A stretch of 64,000 nucleotides of DNA from Bacteroides intestinalis DSM 17393 (GTDB taxonomy: Bacteria > Bacteroidota > Bacteroidia > Bacteroidales > Bacteroidaceae), in the NCBI RefSeq assembly GCF_000172175.1, contig NZ_ABJL02000007.1, forward strand, positions 1,364,001 to 1,428,000. Reading direction: 5' to 3'. A model generated the notes under the pieces. The model searched no databases, was not told the origin of the DNA, and saw nothing but the letters and a program-made list of their open reading frames with translations. Shown one piece after another: positions 43,858-53,408 of this stretch (within the stretch, counting starts at the first letter, position 1; every line of letters begins with the position of its first letter). The position numbers and the translations under genes were made by a program.

Positions 43858-44697
43858 ATGATGAAAAAAATACTGTTTTTTACTTTTGTTGGCCTGTTAA
43901 TGGCATTGACCTCTTCTGGACAGACTACATCGGATACATTACAACAAGCGAATGATTCGGTAACAATAGGTTCACACACTGAATTTTCAGCTGCTGTGCA
44001 AGAGAATAGTGTGACAAAAGCAGAAGGAGATAGCGCATATGTGAAGAATGATTATGCCTCTGCTATTCAGATATATGAAGCTCTGCTGAAAGAAGGAGAA
44101 GCGGCTGAGGTATACTATAACTTAGGAAATAGCTACTATAAGGCCGGTGATATAGCCAAAGCCATTTTAAATTATGAGCGTGCACTTTTAATACAGCCAG
44201 GCAATGCTGATATTCGGGCTAATTTGGAAATTGCTCGTGCAAAAACGATTGATAAAGTGATTCCTGTACCCGAGGTTTTCTTTGTATCTTGGACGAAATC
44301 ATTGATTAATTGTTTGAGTGTGGATGCTTGGGCAAAGGTAGGCGTCGTTTGTTTCTTTTTGTTGCTTGCATCTCTTTACTTCTTCTTCTTTTCCAAGCAA
44401 ATCGTGTGGAAGAAAATAGGATTTATTGCAGGGATAGTATTTCTGGTATTAGTTATATTAGCGAACGTTTTTGCTTTTCAACAGAAAAATGAGCTATTAA
44501 ACCGTAACAGTGCTATCGTACTAACTCCAAGTGTAACAGTACGTAGTACTCCGAGTGAAAGTGGCACCAGTTTGTTCATATTGCATGAGGGACGGAAGGT
44601 TGAAATTAAAGATAACTCCATGCGTGAATGGAAAGAAATCCGCTTAGAAGATGGTAAAGTAGGATGGGTACCTGCATCATCTGTTGAAGTTATCTGA
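43858..44697 (+). CDS. batE: BatE-like TPR/SH3 membrane protein
   Basis: 279 aa starting MMKKILFF (the second Met is equally possible). Signal peptide about 1-22, TPR repeats (about 55-125), two membrane helices (about 160-180 and 185-205), and a C-terminal SH3-like domain (about 215-279: SAIVLTPSVTVRSTPSESGTSLFILHEGRKVEI...GWVPASSVEVI). Last gene of the Bat operon, followed by a terminator. Confidence 0.9.
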   Translation: MMKKILFFTFVGLLMALTSSGQTTSDTLQQANDSVTIGSHTEFSAAVQENSVTKAEGDSAYVKNDYASAIQIYEALLKEGEAAEVYYNLGNSYYKAGDIAKAILNYERALLIQPGNADIRANLEIARAKTIDKVIPVPEVFFVSWTKSLINCLSVDAWAKVGVVCFFLLLASLYFFFFSKQIVWKKIGFIAGIVFLVLVILANVFAFQQKNELLNRNSAIVLTPSVTVRSTPSESGTSLFILHEGRKVEIKDNSMREWKEIRLEDGKVGWVPASSVEVI

Positions 44698-44737
44698 TAG
44701 ATGTAATTATTTCATAATAAGATAGTTAATAATAGAA

Positions 44738-44790
44738 AGAAGCCTGTTGAAAGGGAAAATACAAATCTCCTTTTGACAGGCTTCTTTATT
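44738..44790 (+). terminator. Terminator of the Bat operon
   Basis: Seventeen-base arms at 44738-44754 (AGAAGCCTGTTGAAAGG) and 44769-44785 pair at 15 positions and are followed by a T-rich run. Confidence 0.85.
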
Positions 44791-44895
44791 TTAGTAAAAA
44801 AGATACCGAAATAGTTTGTTTTATCTTTTTTTTTCCTTAAGTTTATAGCGTGATAAGTGAAACTCACAGAGTTATTAACCATTAAATTTATAAAT

Positions 44896-45168
44896 ATGAG
44901 AACAATAACATTTAATGAACTTCGCAGGATTAAAGATTCATTACCTACTGGTAGTATGCATAGAATAGCCGATGAGCTCGGATTGAACGTTGATACGGTT
45001 AGAAATTTTTTTGGCGGTCACAATTTTAAGGAGGGTAAGAGTGTTGGGATACATTTAGAGCCTGGTCCAGATGGTGGTTTGGTTATGTTGGATGATACTA
45101 CCGTCCTTGATAGAGCTCTAAAAATTCTAGATGAAATAAATGCCAGTGCTGAGCCTGTTCGAGCTTAA
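44896..45168 (+). CDS. Small HTH DNA-binding-like protein
   Basis: 90 aa from MRTITFNELRRIKDSLP; an upstream ATG (44857) adds residues in a region that looks like leader. The central MHRIADELGLNVDTVRNFFGGHNF stretch resembles a helix-turn-helix of the lambda-repressor or resolvase type. Similar short proteins are common and conserved in Bacteroides and are highly expressed in some, but I cannot name a target. Monocistronic, with its own terminator. Confidence 0.75.
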   Translation: MRTITFNELRRIKDSLPTGSMHRIADELGLNVDTVRNFFGGHNFKEGKSVGIHLEPGPDGGLVMLDDTTVLDRALKILDEINASAEPVRA

Positions 45169-45187
45169 GAAAAGAAAGTTATAAATG

Positions 45188-45224
45188 AATCCCAATTGAT
45201 AGACAAACAATTGGGATTTCTTAT
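45188..45224 (+). terminator. Terminator after the small HTH gene
   Basis: AATCCCAATTG and CAATTGGGATT form an 11-bp stem around a 9-nt loop, followed by TTCTTATTTG. Confidence 0.8.
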
Positions 45225-45251
45225 TTGTTTATAAAGTAAAAACAGTTGATT

Positions 45252-46382
45252 ATGGAAGACAAGTTAGTAACCTTAGCTATTCTGACTTATGCAAAAGCTC
45301 AGATATTGAAGAATGTGCTTGAAAATGAAGGTATTGAAACCTATATTCATAATGTAAATCAAATACAACCTGTAGTGTCTTCAGGTGTGCGCTTACGTAT
45401 AAGAGAAAGCGATTTACCGCGTGCATTGAAGATTACTGAGAGCTCTGCTTGGCTTTCTGAAGAGGTAGTGGGAGGGAAGTCACCCAAAGTAGAAAAGGAG
45501 AGTAACAAGGTCTTAATTCCCGTAGACTTTTCTAATTATTCAATGAAAGCATGTGAGTTTGGTTTTAATTTTGCTCAGAATATGGGAGCGGAAGTTGTGC
45601 TGCTTCATGTTTATTTTACACCAATCTATACCACATCATTGCCTTATGGAGATGTTTTTAATTATCAGCTTACAGACGATGAAAATGTAAAAAACATATT
45701 ACAAAAAGTTCATGCAGACTTAAATACTTTATCTGATAAGGTAAAAGCAAAAGTAGCTTCAGGAGAGTTTCCGAATGTAAAATATAGTTGTGTATTGCGT
45801 GAAGGTATTCCAGAAGAGGAAATTCTTCGTTATTCGAAGGAATATCGGCCACGTATTGTGATTATGGGGACTCGTGGTAAAAATCAAAAAGATATAGATT
45901 TAATTGGTAGTGTAACTGCTGAGGTAATTGAACGAAGTCGCGTACCAGTTTTAGCCATTCCGGAGAATACTCCATTTAGACAGCTAGCAGAAGCTAAACG
46001 TATTGCATTTATCACCAATTTTGATCAACGAGATTTAATTGCATTCGATTCTTTGATTGCCGCTTTAAAGCCATTTCATTTCTCTGTATCTTTGATTCAT
46101 TTGTCAGATGTTAAGGACACTTGGAATGAAATTAAATTAGGTGGTATTAAGGAATATTTTCAAAAACAGTATCCGGACCTGGAAATTCATTATGATGTCG
46201 TGATGAATGATGATTTCTTGAATAGCTTAGATAATTACATAAAAACTAATCATATTGATATAATTACGTTGACTACTTATAAACGCAATATATTCTCTCG
46301 CTTATTTAATCCAGGTATTGCTCGGAAAATGATTTTTCATTCCGATACACCGCTGTTAGTTATTTATGGGCGTCCAAGCTAA
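45252..46382 (+). CDS. Universal stress protein with N-terminal DUF2007 domain
   Basis: 376 aa from MEDKLVTLAILTYAKAQ (the TTG at 45246 is not needed). Residues 1-66 form a DUF2007-type domain (signal-transducing/antenna fold). Two tandem Usp domains follow. The first (about 80-235) has the ATP-binding loop GTRGKNQKDIDLIGSVTAEVIERS. The second (about 245-376) has lost it (TTYKRNIFSRLFNPGIARKM), so probably only one half binds nucleotide. Cytosolic stress-response role by family; the trigger is unknown. Confidence 0.88.
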   Translation: MEDKLVTLAILTYAKAQILKNVLENEGIETYIHNVNQIQPVVSSGVRLRIRESDLPRALKITESSAWLSEEVVGGKSPKVEKESNKVLIPVDFSNYSMKACEFGFNFAQNMGAEVVLLHVYFTPIYTTSLPYGDVFNYQLTDDENVKNILQKVHADLNTLSDKVKAKVASGEFPNVKYSCVLREGIPEEEILRYSKEYRPRIVIMGTRGKNQKDIDLIGSVTAEVIERSRVPVLAIPENTPFRQLAEAKRIAFITNFDQRDLIAFDSLIAALKPFHFSVSLIHLSDVKDTWNEIKLGGIKEYFQKQYPDLEIHYDVVMNDDFLNSLDNYIKTNHIDIITLTTYKRNIFSRLFNPGIARKMIFHSDTPLLVIYGRPS

Positions 46383-46514
46383 AATAAATAACGCAAGCAT
46401 TTTGAATTAATAATCGGTATTATGTTTAATATATAATACTAGTATTCACTGGACCAGATTATTATACTTCCCTATTATGAAAATTAAGTATTTAATACGA
46501 AGCTCCTAAAAAAT

Positions 46515-46550
46515 AAAAAGCCTAATCAACCATGTTGATTAGGCTTTTTA
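46515..46550. terminator. Bidirectional terminator between Usp and TPR genes
   Basis: AAAAAGCCTAATCAAC-cat-GTTGATTAGGCTTTTT: a perfect 16-bp inverted repeat with A-run and T-run on both sides, between convergent genes. Confidence 0.92.
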
Positions 46551-46569
46551 TTAAAAACTATTGGTGTGT

Positions 46570-47826
46570 TTATTGAACCATTTTTTCGATTTCTTCGAAT
46601 TCAGGTCCCATATCCAAATTGTAGTATACTCGGTATAAACCATTCAACCATAAATCTTTTTGGTCAGGCTTCAATGCTCTTGCTTTTTCATAGCAAGGTT
46701 TTGCTTTTTCATAGAAAGCTTTCAAAGTTGCTTGATCTTCTTTATACTTAGGATCATTTACATCTGCTGTTGCTTTCTCTGAGAAGTCTTGTGCTTGCAG
46801 ACAGTAGATCAAACCTAAATTAGAAAATGCTTCTGCGTAGTTAGGATCTATTTCTGTTGTCTTAGTATAATACTTGATAGCATTATTGAGTGCATCTGCA
46901 GCTTCTTGCTCTTTCTTTTCATTTTTCAGGTTAGTGTACATATTATGATAAAGATATCCTTTTACATACAGATAGAATGTATTATTAGGATCTTTAGCCA
47001 ACATATCATCAGCAAACTGCATAGCTTCATCGTATTTATTATTATTGCTATAATAATCAATCAAATGACCGAAGAAGAATGAATGTTGAGGATATTTCTG
47101 CAAACCTTCTTTTAAAGAAGCAACCCACTTAACAGTATCACCTTGTGCTTTTAAAGCTGTAGAGATGAATTCCATCGCATACTGACCTACTTCCTTATCA
47201 TTCTGCGCATAAGGAGCATATTTCAGAACGCTAGGGTAATCTTCCATTTTAGCCGCTGCCAAACTTGCATAATATGCAATCTGTGGTAAAATAGTATCTG
47301 TTTGCAGGAAATTTTCCTTTTCAAACATAGGATTTTGAGCTATTTCAATGTAAGTTCCAAAGAAATCTAATGCTTCTTTGTTCTTCTCCAAATTATAGTA
47401 TTGAATACCTCCATTGATCAAGTTAGGACGCTCTGCAATAATTGCAGCAGCGTTAGCCTTTCTGTACTTGTTCTTAATCTTTCCCTTTTCATTTGGAACC
47501 TGTGCCAGTTCATCACATTTAAGGTAGTACTTACACATGTTTAATGCACTGTTGTATACCTTAAGAGTATCATAAGGTTTTCTCAAAAATGCGTCTTTCA
47601 TTTCCTCCTCATTAATCCTTTTTTGAATAAAACCGGCTACATCCCAAGTGTCGGCATTATCCTTTGTTTCAGGATTAGTCAAGGCTTGATTGATGAGCTG
47701 TTCGGCCTTATTAAAGTTCGGCTTTACTTCATTCGCAATGCTTTTAGCTTCTTTCACAGTCTTTTCTTGAGCGAAAGTGAAGCCTGCAGCGAGCAATAAA
47801 ATCACTGAAAATAATACTCTTTTCAT
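46570..47826 (-). CDS. Periplasmic tetratricopeptide repeat protein
   Basis: 418 aa from MKRVLFSVILLLAAGFTFAQ, a clear signal peptide; upstream in-frame ATGs run into gyrA and are rejected. The mature part is helical with TPR motifs, clearest near the C-terminus (NNAIKYYTKTTEIDPNYAEAFSNLGLIYCLQAQDF and the AKPCYEKARALKPDQKDLWLNGLYRVYY stretch). It starts 31 bp after gyrA on the same strand, so it is probably read from the gyrA transcript. Its partner is unknown. Confidence 0.88.
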   Translation of the reverse strand: MKRVLFSVILLLAAGFTFAQEKTVKEAKSIANEVKPNFNKAEQLINQALTNPETKDNADTWDVAGFIQKRINEEEMKDAFLRKPYDTLKVYNSALNMCKYYLKCDELAQVPNEKGKIKNKYRKANAAAIIAERPNLINGGIQYYNLEKNKEALDFFGTYIEIAQNPMFEKENFLQTDTILPQIAYYASLAAAKMEDYPSVLKYAPYAQNDKEVGQYAMEFISTALKAQGDTVKWVASLKEGLQKYPQHSFFFGHLIDYYSNNNKYDEAMQFADDMLAKDPNNTFYLYVKGYLYHNMYTNLKNEKKEQEAADALNNAIKYYTKTTEIDPNYAEAFSNLGLIYCLQAQDFSEKATADVNDPKYKEDQATLKAFYEKAKPCYEKARALKPDQKDLWLNGLYRVYYNLDMGPEFEEIEKMVQ

Positions 47827-47857
47827 GATAATTGTAAAATTAAAATTAATATTATGT

Positions 47858-50428
47858 CTATTCTTCATCTTCATTATTGATTCCATTATCAGAGTTATAG
47901 TCTTTCTCCTCTCCTTCTACTTCATTTATAGTAGGCGGAATCGGAGAATTTTCATCATCAACAGGTATTTCATCTTCCATACTTTCTGATGTAACCTTAC
48001 ATACTGAACCGATCTCATCGTTTCTCTTTTCAAGATTGATCAGACGAACACCCTGAGTAGCACGACCCATAATACGGACATCAGCAACTTTCAGACGAAT
48101 GGTGATACCAGATTTATTGATAATCATTAGGTCATTATCATCTGTTACAGACTTAATTGTTACCAATTTACCTGTTTTATCGGTGATATTCATCGTCTTA
48201 ACACCCTTGCCACCACGATTAGTCTTACGGTAGTCTTCGATATCAGAACGTTTACCATAGCCTTGTTCAGAAACGACCATAATGGTTTCTGCTTCAGGAT
48301 CTTTGATGCAAATCATTCCTACGACTTCATCTTGTCCGTCTTCGTCAAGCGTCATACCGCGTACACCAGTTGCAGTACGTCCCATAACGCGTACAGCACT
48401 TTCGTGGAAGCGGATAGCACGTCCGTTACGATTGGCAATGATAATTTCGTTGTCACCGTTAGTCATACGTACCTCGATAACGCGGTCGTCCTCACGGATA
48501 GTAATAGCGTTTACGCCATTTTGGCGAGGGCGGGAATACTGTTCAAGTAATGTCTTTTTGATAACGCCATTCTTGGTACAGAATAAAACATAATGGCTGT
48601 TGATGAAATCTGTGTCAGAAAGGTTCTTCACACGTAGATATGCATTTACAGCATCATCAGAATCAATATTCAGCAGGTTCTGAATAGCACGTCCTTTGGA
48701 ATTCTTGGTACCTTCAGGGATTTCATATACCTTAAGCCAATAGCACTTACCTTTTTGAGTAAAGAACATCATGGTATTGTGCATGGTTGCTGGATATATG
48801 TGTTCAATGAAGTCTGCATCGCGGGTATCTGTACCCTTAGAGCCTACTCCACCACGGTTTTGAGCACGGAATTCGCTCAATGGAGTACGTTTAATATAGC
48901 CCATATGAGAAATGGTGATAATCATTTCGTCATCTGCATAGAAATCTTCCGGATTGAATTCTTCGGATGAGTAAACAATCTCAGAACGACGTTCATCTCC
49001 GTATTTTGCTTTTACTTCAATTAATTCATCAGTAATAACTTTGCGGCAAAGTTCGTCATTTGAAAGAATTTCTTCGTAATAAGCTATCAGTTTCATTACT
49101 TCTTCATACTCAGCGTGAAGCTGATCCTGCATCAGTCCGGTTAATTGACGCAAACGCATTTCTACGATAGCACGAGACTGAATTTCAGTTAATTGGAAGC
49201 GTTCCATCAAGCCAGCAATGGCATCATTAGGTGTCTTTGCAGCACGGATGATGCGGATTACTTCATCGATATTATCTGATGCTATGATTAAGCCTTCCAA
49301 TATATGAGCACGTTCTTTAGCCTTGCGCAAGTCATATTGAGTACGACGGATAACTACCTCATGGCGATGTTCTACGAAGTACTTAATCATGTCTTTCAGA
49401 TTCAGCAAACGAGGACGCCCGTGTACCAATGCTACGTTGTTCACACTAAAAGAAGTCTGTAATAACGTCATCTTATAGAGCTTATTCAAGACTACGCTGG
49501 CGTTGGCATCACGTTTGATATCAATCACGATACGCATACCTTCACGGTCAGACTCATCATTGGCATTGGAAATACCTTCTATTTTCTTATCATTGGCTAA
49601 ATCAGCGATATTCTTGATCAGTTCCGCCTTATTGACACCATACGGGATTTCCGTGATAACAATTTTGTCATGTGTAGAACTGGTTTCAATTTCTGCTCTT
49701 GCACGCATGATAACGCGACCGCGGCCTGTAAGATATGCCTCGCGTACGCCACTCATACCATATATATATCCTCCTGTTGGAAAATCGGGAGCTTTCACAT
49801 AGTTCATCAACTCCTCTATCTCGATATCGTTGTTCTCGATGTATGCGATGCAAGCATCAATAACCTCTGAAAGGTTGTGTGTCGGCATATTGGTTGCCAT
49901 ACCTACAGCAATACCAGATGCACCGTTTACCAAAAGGTTTGGAATACGGGTAGGCATAACGGTAGGCTCCTGCAAAGAATCGTCAAAGTTGTTCTGCATA
50001 TCAACGGTTTCTTTGTCAAGGTCTTGCATCATATCTTCACCAATCTTGCGCAAGCGACACTCGGTGTAACGCATAGCTGCTGCGCTATCGCCGTCTACCG
50101 AACCATAGTTACCCTGGCCATCTACCACCATGTAACGCATTGCCCAAGGCTGTGCCATACGAACTAATGCACCGTAAACGGAAGAGTCACCATGCGGGTG
50201 ATACTTACCCAATACTTCACCTACAACTCTGGCTGATTTTTTATAAGGTTTATCAGACGTATTTCCCAGTCCCATCATTCCGAAGAGAATTCTACGGTGG
50301 ACAGGCTTAAAACCATCTCTAACATCCGGAAGGGCACGCGAAACGATGACCGACATGGAGTAGTCAATGTACGATGACTTCATTTCCTCCTCGATGTTAA
50401 TCTTTATAATTCTGTCTTGTTCAAGCAT
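47858..50428 (-). CDS. gyrA: DNA gyrase subunit A
   Basis: 856 aa. N-terminal breakage-reunion domain with catalytic Y121 (MRYTECRL) and C-terminal six-bladed beta-pinwheel with the GyrA box QNRGGVGSKGT near residue 530; an acidic tail ends the protein (EEKDYNSDNGINNEDEE). With GyrB it introduces negative supercoils. The quinolone-determining region reads HPHGDSSVYGALV: S82 corresponds to E. coli S83 and G86 to E. coli D87 (see findings). gyrB is not in the window. Confidence 0.98.
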   Translation of the reverse strand: MLEQDRIIKINIEEEMKSSYIDYSMSVIVSRALPDVRDGFKPVHRRILFGMMGLGNTSDKPYKKSARVVGEVLGKYHPHGDSSVYGALVRMAQPWAMRYMVVDGQGNYGSVDGDSAAAMRYTECRLRKIGEDMMQDLDKETVDMQNNFDDSLQEPTVMPTRIPNLLVNGASGIAVGMATNMPTHNLSEVIDACIAYIENNDIEIEELMNYVKAPDFPTGGYIYGMSGVREAYLTGRGRVIMRARAEIETSSTHDKIVITEIPYGVNKAELIKNIADLANDKKIEGISNANDESDREGMRIVIDIKRDANASVVLNKLYKMTLLQTSFSVNNVALVHGRPRLLNLKDMIKYFVEHRHEVVIRRTQYDLRKAKERAHILEGLIIASDNIDEVIRIIRAAKTPNDAIAGLMERFQLTEIQSRAIVEMRLRQLTGLMQDQLHAEYEEVMKLIAYYEEILSNDELCRKVITDELIEVKAKYGDERRSEIVYSSEEFNPEDFYADDEMIITISHMGYIKRTPLSEFRAQNRGGVGSKGTDTRDADFIEHIYPATMHNTMMFFTQKGKCYWLKVYEIPEGTKNSKGRAIQNLLNIDSDDAVNAYLRVKNLSDTDFINSHYVLFCTKNGVIKKTLLEQYSRPRQNGVNAITIREDDRVIEVRMTNGDNEIIIANRNGRAIRFHESAVRVMGRTATGVRGMTLDEDGQDEVVGMICIKDPEAETIMVVSEQGYGKRSDIEDYRKTNRGGKGVKTMNITDKTGKLVTIKSVTDDNDLMIINKSGITIRLKVADVRIMGRATQGVRLINLEKRNDEIGSVCKVTSESMEDEIPVDDENSPIPPTINEVEGEEKDYNSDNGINNEDEE

Positions 50429-50760
50429 TTAAAAAGATTATTAATTATACATACTTTGGTTCATGAAAAACCACGCTAAAGTACTGCTTTTTTACGATAT
50501 ACAAAAGTTTTCGCCCATAAACTTTATTTCAGAACCATTCTCTCACCTACTTTGTTCTTATAATATATAAATAAGGTATTAATAAGGAGCTTTTTCACAA
50601 GAATGAAAGCATTTTAGTATGATACTGATGAACGGATATAAACTGTGGCACGGGTTTTGTATATAAATAATAAATAAAACGATAGAATACGTACTGGAAA
50701 TTATAAATGCGTATCTTTGTATTAAGTAACACCTTAGAATAAGGAAGGAGAATATTAAGT
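50429..50760. other. 332-bp divergent intergenic region gyrA/clpC
   Basis: AT-rich; contains the clpC -7 box (50712-50719). On the gyrA side a near-match, TACTTTTG with one mismatch, can be read on the minus strand at 50519-50512 (AACTTTTG). No repeat or gene is seen. Confidence 0.55.
50712..50719 (+). promoter_or_regulatory. -7 box of the clpC promoter
   Basis: TATCTTTG, 41 bp before the ATG; no TTTG at the usual distance upstream. No CIRCE-type inverted repeat is present, so regulation by HrcA is not indicated. Confidence 0.55.
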
Positions 50761-53283
50761 ATGAATAATCAGTTTTCACAAAGAGTTTCTGACATTATCA
50801 CTTACAGCAAGGAAGAAGCTAACCGGCTGAAGAATAGATATATCGGTCCGGAGCATCTTCTACTCGGCATGTTGCGAGACGGCGGAGGGAAAGCTATAGA
50901 AATATTGCAGAAACTGGATATAGACCTAAACAGAGTTAAGAAACGTCTGGAAGGTTTTTTAAAAGAGATTGAAGATGATAACTTGTTGCCCGATGCAGAC
51001 ATTCCATTGTCTCCTATGGCAGCTAAGATATTGAAAATGTGTATACTCGAGGCTCGTCTGCTGAAGAGTGCCACTGCTGATACTGAACATGTATTGCTGG
51101 CTATCTTGAAAGACGGTAATAATTTGGCCGCTACGGTATTGGAAGAAAATAATATAGATTATAAGTCAGTGTTCGAACAGCTTTCTATGAAAGCCAGCCC
51201 TAACGCAGGTATGGGATTTACGGAAGATGATGACGAGGAAGAAGATGAAATGAACATGTCTTCACGTTCTTCTCAAAGTGGTAGTTCACAGTCTTCTACG
51301 CAAACAGCGTCTAAGAAACCATCCAATGATACTCCGGTATTGGATAACTTTGGTATGGATATGACCCGGGCTGCGGAAGAAGGTAGACTGGATCCTGTGG
51401 TAGGTCGTGAACGTGAAATCGAGCGGTTGGCTCAGATATTGAGCCGTCGTAAGAAGAATAATCCGGTATTGATAGGCGAACCTGGTGTAGGTAAATCAGC
51501 TATTGTAGAGGGATTAGCATTACGTATTGTTCAGAAGAAAGTATCCCGTATTCTGTTTGATAAACGTGTGGTAATGCTTGATATGGCTTCTGTAGTAGCC
51601 GGAACTAAGTATCGCGGCCAGTTTGAGGAACGTATTCGTTCTATCATTAATGAGTTACAGAAGAATCCGAACGTTATTCTGTTTATTGACGAGATTCACA
51701 CGATTGTGGGTGCCGGAGCAGCTGCCGGTTCTATGGATGCTGCCAATATGCTGAAACCTGCATTGGCACGTGGTGAAATACAATGTATAGGTGCTACTAC
51801 CCTTGATGAGTACCGGAAGAATATAGAAAAGGACGGTGCTTTGGAACGCCGTTTTCAGAAAGTGATTGTTGAACCGACTACTGCCGAGGAAACGCTCCAG
51901 ATATTGAAGAATATCAAAGAGAAGTACGAAGACCATCATAATGTGACTTATACGGATGAAGCGCTGGAAGCATGTGTCAAGTTGACAGACCGCTACATTA
52001 CTGATCGCAATTTCCCGGATAAGGCTATTGATGCTTTGGACGAAGCCGGTTCGCGCGTCCATCTGACAAACATTACTGTTCCGAAAGAGATTGAAGAACA
52101 GGAGAAGCTGATCGAAGAAGCCCGCCAACAAAAGGCGGATGCAGTGAAATCGCAGAATTTCGAACTTGCTGCCAGCTTCCGTGATCATGAGAAAGAGTTT
52201 TCTGCTCGTTTGGAAGAGATGAAGGCTGAATGGGAAGCTCGCTTAAAAGATGATCGCCAGATAGTTGGTGAAGAGGAAATTGCGAATGTGGTTTCTATGA
52301 TGTCCGGTGTGCCTGTACAGCGTATGGCGCAGGCTGAAGGTATCAAGTTGGCGGGTATGAAAGAAGAGCTGCAAGCTAAAGTTATAGCTCAGGATCCGGC
52401 TATTGAAAAGGTGACGAAAGCTATTCTGCGTAGTCGTGTAGGATTGAAAGATCCTAACCGTCCTATCGGAACATTCTTGTTCCTGGGGCCTACGGGTGTA
52501 GGTAAAACTCACTTGGCGAAACAGTTGGCGAAATATATGTTTGGCTCTGCCGATGCGCTGATACGTGTGGATATGAGTGAATATATGGAGAAGTTTACCG
52601 TTTCTCGTCTTGTTGGTGCACCTCCGGGATACGTAGGATACGAAGAAGGCGGACAGTTGACAGAGAAAGTGCGTCGTAAACCTTACTCTATCGTATTGTT
52701 GGACGAGATTGAGAAAGCCCATCCGGATGTATTCAACATCTTGTTACAACTGATGGATGAAGGTCGTCTGACTGACAGTTATGGCAGAACTGTAGACTTT
52801 AAGAATACAGTGGTTATCATGACTTCCAACATCGGTACACGTCAATTGAAAGACTTCGGTCGTGGTGTAGGTTTTGCCGCTCAGAATCGTACGGATGATA
52901 AAGAATATTCACGCGGCGTGATACAAAAGGCTTTGAATAAGTCGTTTGCCCCTGAGTTTCTGAACCGTGTCGACGAGATTATTACTTTCGACCAGCTTTC
53001 GCTGGATGCTATCGAAAAGATTATCGATATCGAGTTGAAAGGCTTGTATGAGCGCGTGGAATCTCTTGGATATAAGCTTGTTATTGATGCTAAAGCCAAG
53101 ACGTTCATGGCATCTAAAGGATATGATGTGCAGTTTGGTGCCCGCCCGTTGAAGCGTGCCATCCAGACTTATCTAGAAGATGGACTTTCGGAATTGATTA
53201 TTTCTTCCGAATTGCAGACGGGTGATACGATTTCTGTCTCTTTGAACGAAGATAAAGGAGAACTGGACATCAAGAAAGCCTGA
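50761..53283 (+). CDS. clpC: ATP-dependent Clp protease ATP-binding subunit ClpC
   Basis: 840 aa. Clp N-domain (about 1-145), Ser/Gln linker, AAA-1 (Walker A GEPGVGKS), a UVR-bearing middle domain (KLIEEARQQKADAVKSQNFELAASFRDHEKEF) and AAA-2 (GPTGVGKT). A VGF tripeptide in RGVGFAAQN after AAA-2 is the expected ClpP-docking loop, so it probably feeds ClpP rather than acting as a ClpB disaggregase. Role: unfolding and degradation of damaged proteins. clpP is not nearby. Confidence 0.96.
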   Translation: MNNQFSQRVSDIITYSKEEANRLKNRYIGPEHLLLGMLRDGGGKAIEILQKLDIDLNRVKKRLEGFLKEIEDDNLLPDADIPLSPMAAKILKMCILEARLLKSATADTEHVLLAILKDGNNLAATVLEENNIDYKSVFEQLSMKASPNAGMGFTEDDDEEEDEMNMSSRSSQSGSSQSSTQTASKKPSNDTPVLDNFGMDMTRAAEEGRLDPVVGREREIERLAQILSRRKKNNPVLIGEPGVGKSAIVEGLALRIVQKKVSRILFDKRVVMLDMASVVAGTKYRGQFEERIRSIINELQKNPNVILFIDEIHTIVGAGAAAGSMDAANMLKPALARGEIQCIGATTLDEYRKNIEKDGALERRFQKVIVEPTTAEETLQILKNIKEKYEDHHNVTYTDEALEACVKLTDRYITDRNFPDKAIDALDEAGSRVHLTNITVPKEIEEQEKLIEEARQQKADAVKSQNFELAASFRDHEKEFSARLEEMKAEWEARLKDDRQIVGEEEIANVVSMMSGVPVQRMAQAEGIKLAGMKEELQAKVIAQDPAIEKVTKAILRSRVGLKDPNRPIGTFLFLGPTGVGKTHLAKQLAKYMFGSADALIRVDMSEYMEKFTVSRLVGAPPGYVGYEEGGQLTEKVRRKPYSIVLLDEIEKAHPDVFNILLQLMDEGRLTDSYGRTVDFKNTVVIMTSNIGTRQLKDFGRGVGFAAQNRTDDKEYSRGVIQKALNKSFAPEFLNRVDEIITFDQLSLDAIEKIIDIELKGLYERVESLGYKLVIDAKAKTFMASKGYDVQFGARPLKRAIQTYLEDGLSELIISSELQTGDTISVSLNEDKGELDIKKA

Positions 53284-53316
53284 AAATGAAGTCTTCTTAG
53301 AAGATGATAAACAGTC

Positions 53317-53350
53317 AAAATGTCAGTCCTTATGGGCTGGCATTTTTTTT
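53317..53350 (+). terminator. Terminator after clpC
   Basis: AATGTCAGTCC pairs with GGGCTGGCATT (two G-U) around TTAT, followed by eight T. Confidence 0.85.
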
Positions 53351-53408
53351 GCATTACACTTGCCAAACGATTAAATATATAAACTTAAAAATATAAATCA
53401 TAAGTAGT

